A stretch of DNA of 14,514 bases from Acidobacteriota bacterium (GTDB lineage: Bacteria; Acidobacteriota; Terriglobia; Acidiferrales; UBA7541). This document shows, piece after piece, positions 13,777 through 14,514 of this stretch; the first letter of the stretch is position 1; every line of letters begins with the position of its first letter. The stretch spans positions 11,009 through 25,522 of the forward strand of contig PKWH01000303.1 in the NCBI GenBank assembly GCA_003131985.1, read 5' to 3'. The notes beneath the pieces are model-generated. The model was not told the origin of the DNA. It made no database searches and saw only the letters and a program-made list of their open reading frames with translations. A program made the translations under genes and the position numbers.

Positions 13777-13801
13777 ATCTCTCGATTTCTCTCAGACAGG
13801 A

Positions 13802-13835
13802 CGTCGCTGCGAAAGTATTCGCTTTCGTAGCGGCG
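13802..13835 (+). terminator. Strong hairpin after the PilZ gene
   Basis: A 14-bp stem (13802-13815 with 13822-13835, two G-T wobbles) surrounds the loop TATTCG, starting 26 nt after the PilZ stop. It is followed by GGATTTTCC, a poor T tract. Its right arm contains TTTCGTAGCGGCGGG, resembling the palindrome family near 6900. It may be a repeat element serving as a terminator. The rest of 13777-13974 shows no gene. Confidence 0.45.
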
Positions 13836-13962
13836 GGATTTTCCGGCCCGGCCGCGAAGACCGGCGTCAACGGCGATATATCGTTTACCTGTACGAAAGG
13901 ACAGGGTTAACGGCAAGCCCGCATTTTCCCTCAGCGCAGCGTTATCAGCGCGGCTCTCCAGC

Positions 13963-13968
13963 TAAAAT
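13963..13968 (+). promoter_or_regulatory. Candidate -10 box next to the zinc-ribbon gene
   Basis: TAAAAT lies 6 bp before the ATG at 13975, with no clear -35 and no Shine-Dalgarno. If used, the message would begin at or just before the start codon (leaderless). The evidence is motif-level only. Confidence 0.3.
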
Positions 13969-13974
13969 GCATGC

Positions 13975-14400
13975 ATGAGTGGAAGTTTCACGCCCGGCAA
14001 GCCCGGCGACCCGCCTGCCAAAACGGGCGCGGGCACCGTGCCGCGCGCTCGAATTGAATCGCCGGCGAACGCGAGCGCTTCTGCGCAACGCATGATCAAA
14101 TGTTTCAAATGCGGCGCGGACGCTCGCGAGATCGCCCGCTTCTGCCCGCGTTGCCATGCTACGCTACGATACGAATGCCCTGCCTGCAAGCACGAACAAC
14201 GCAAAGGCGGCTCGTGCGAGAAGTGCGGCGTGGACTTTCTGAAATACATCGGCGCGGTTGTCGCCGGAAAGAAAATCGAGGCAGACCAGATTCACGACCG
14301 CATCGAGCGCCGGACCGGCATCATCAAACAGGTCTTCTTACTGCCTATTACCGGCGGCTTTTCCTTGATTAAGTATTTTCGCAAGCGCTCGCGCAATTAA
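13975..14400 (+). CDS. Small protein with two zinc ribbons, function unknown
   Basis: The 141-aa product has a disordered Gly/Pro/Ala/Ser start (1-39) and then two four-cysteine zinc ribbons: Cys43/Cys46 with Cys57/Cys60, and Cys68/Cys71 with Cys81/Cys84. A basic region and a C-terminal hydrophobic-aromatic stretch (about 118-135) end in KYFRKRSRN, which could lie on the membrane. Double zinc-ribbon modules of this sort (DZR-like) usually mediate protein or nucleic-acid contacts; no enzyme motif is visible. No Shine-Dalgarno precedes the ATG. An internal ATG at 14092 (MIKCFKCG) would keep both ribbons and drop the disordered part, so the start is uncertain. It is co-directional with the PilZ gene but 198 bp away, beyond a strong hairpin, so separate transcription is likely. 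Confidence 0.75.
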   Translation: MSGSFTPGKPGDPPAKTGAGTVPRARIESPANASASAQRMIKCFKCGADAREIARFCPRCHATLRYECPACKHEQRKGGSCEKCGVDFLKYIGAVVAGKKIEADQIHDRIERRTGIIKQVFLLPITGGFSLIKYFRKRSRN

Positions 14401-14416
14401 CGCGAAGGCTTGCGAA
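14378..14416 (+). terminator. Hairpin spanning the stop codon of the zinc-ribbon gene
   Basis: TTCGCAAGC (14378-14386) pairs with GCTTGCGAA (14408-14416), and TCGCG (14389-14393) pairs with CGCGA (14401-14405), around CAATTAA, which includes the TAA stop. The 9+5-bp stem is strong, but only CATTTCC follows, so it may be a terminator or a 3'-end stabilising structure. Confidence 0.45.
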
Positions 14417-14446
14417 CATTTCCTGCGCCGCACGGTGCATCCGTAG

Positions 14447-14514
14447 GGGCACAGCATACTGTGCCCGGTCAGTCACCGGCAACGATCACCTAAACCTGCC
14501 GGCGAGACGCCGGC
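14447..14514. repeat. Palindromic repeats at the right window edge
   Basis: Three hairpins lie in a row: GGGCACAG-CATA-CTGTGCCC (14447-14466), CCGGT-CAGTC-ACCGG (14465-14479), and GCCGGC-GAGAC-GCCGGC (14498-14514), which ends exactly at the last base. The last resembles 6910-6923. No gene is seen after 14400. These look like dispersed intergenic repeats. Confidence 0.55.

Overview
The window (about 14.5 kb, GC-rich) reads as chromosomal DNA of a soil-type Acidobacteriota bacterium, quite possibly one contig from a metagenome. This assignment is inference from gene style. The evidence is a sedolisin (S53) protease with bacterial Ig-like repeats and a Cys/poly-Gly tail, a Ser/Thr kinase fused to a TolB/WD40-like propeller, a TPR-aspartyl protease, and many short GC-rich palindromes between genes. 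No rRNA, tRNA, transposase, phage gene or CRISPR array was seen.

Layout, left to right. Positions 1-395 hold no gene, only palindromic repeats and a decayed ~67-nt repeat. Two minus-strand genes follow, read from right to left: a secreted, surface-anchored sedolisin (2180-6574) and, 47 bp downstream, a secreted TPR protein with two retropepsin-type DTG lobes (396-2132). They look like a two-gene exoprotease operon. A 445-bp divergent region (6575-7019) separates them from a plus-strand transmembrane Ser/Thr kinase with an extracytoplasmic propeller (7020-9626). Next is a small secreted helical protein (9885-10343), closed by a clear intrinsic terminator.

The minus-strand pair 11978-10481 encodes a SatD-family protein (nucleotide-cyclase-like fold plus HTH) and a DUF3307 polytopic membrane protein. 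I consider this the most interesting locus. Four 18-bp inverted repeats of one shared pattern (TNGNACG-N4-CGTNCNA, one of them with a single mismatch) lie in two pairs. One pair covers the satD-type promoter and start codon. The other pair sits between the two genes and covers the start of the second. Both pairs have exactly 28 bp between centres. This looks like a self-contained, autoregulated two-gene module whose operators are readable from the sequence.

To the right, a plus-strand PilZ plus degenerate-receiver protein (12343-13776) is followed by a small double zinc-ribbon protein (13975-14400). The 364-bp spacer between the SatD-type gene and the PilZ gene is unusually rich in GTAC tetramers and palindromes. 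Both window ends fall in short palindromic repeats of the sort that fragment assemblies.
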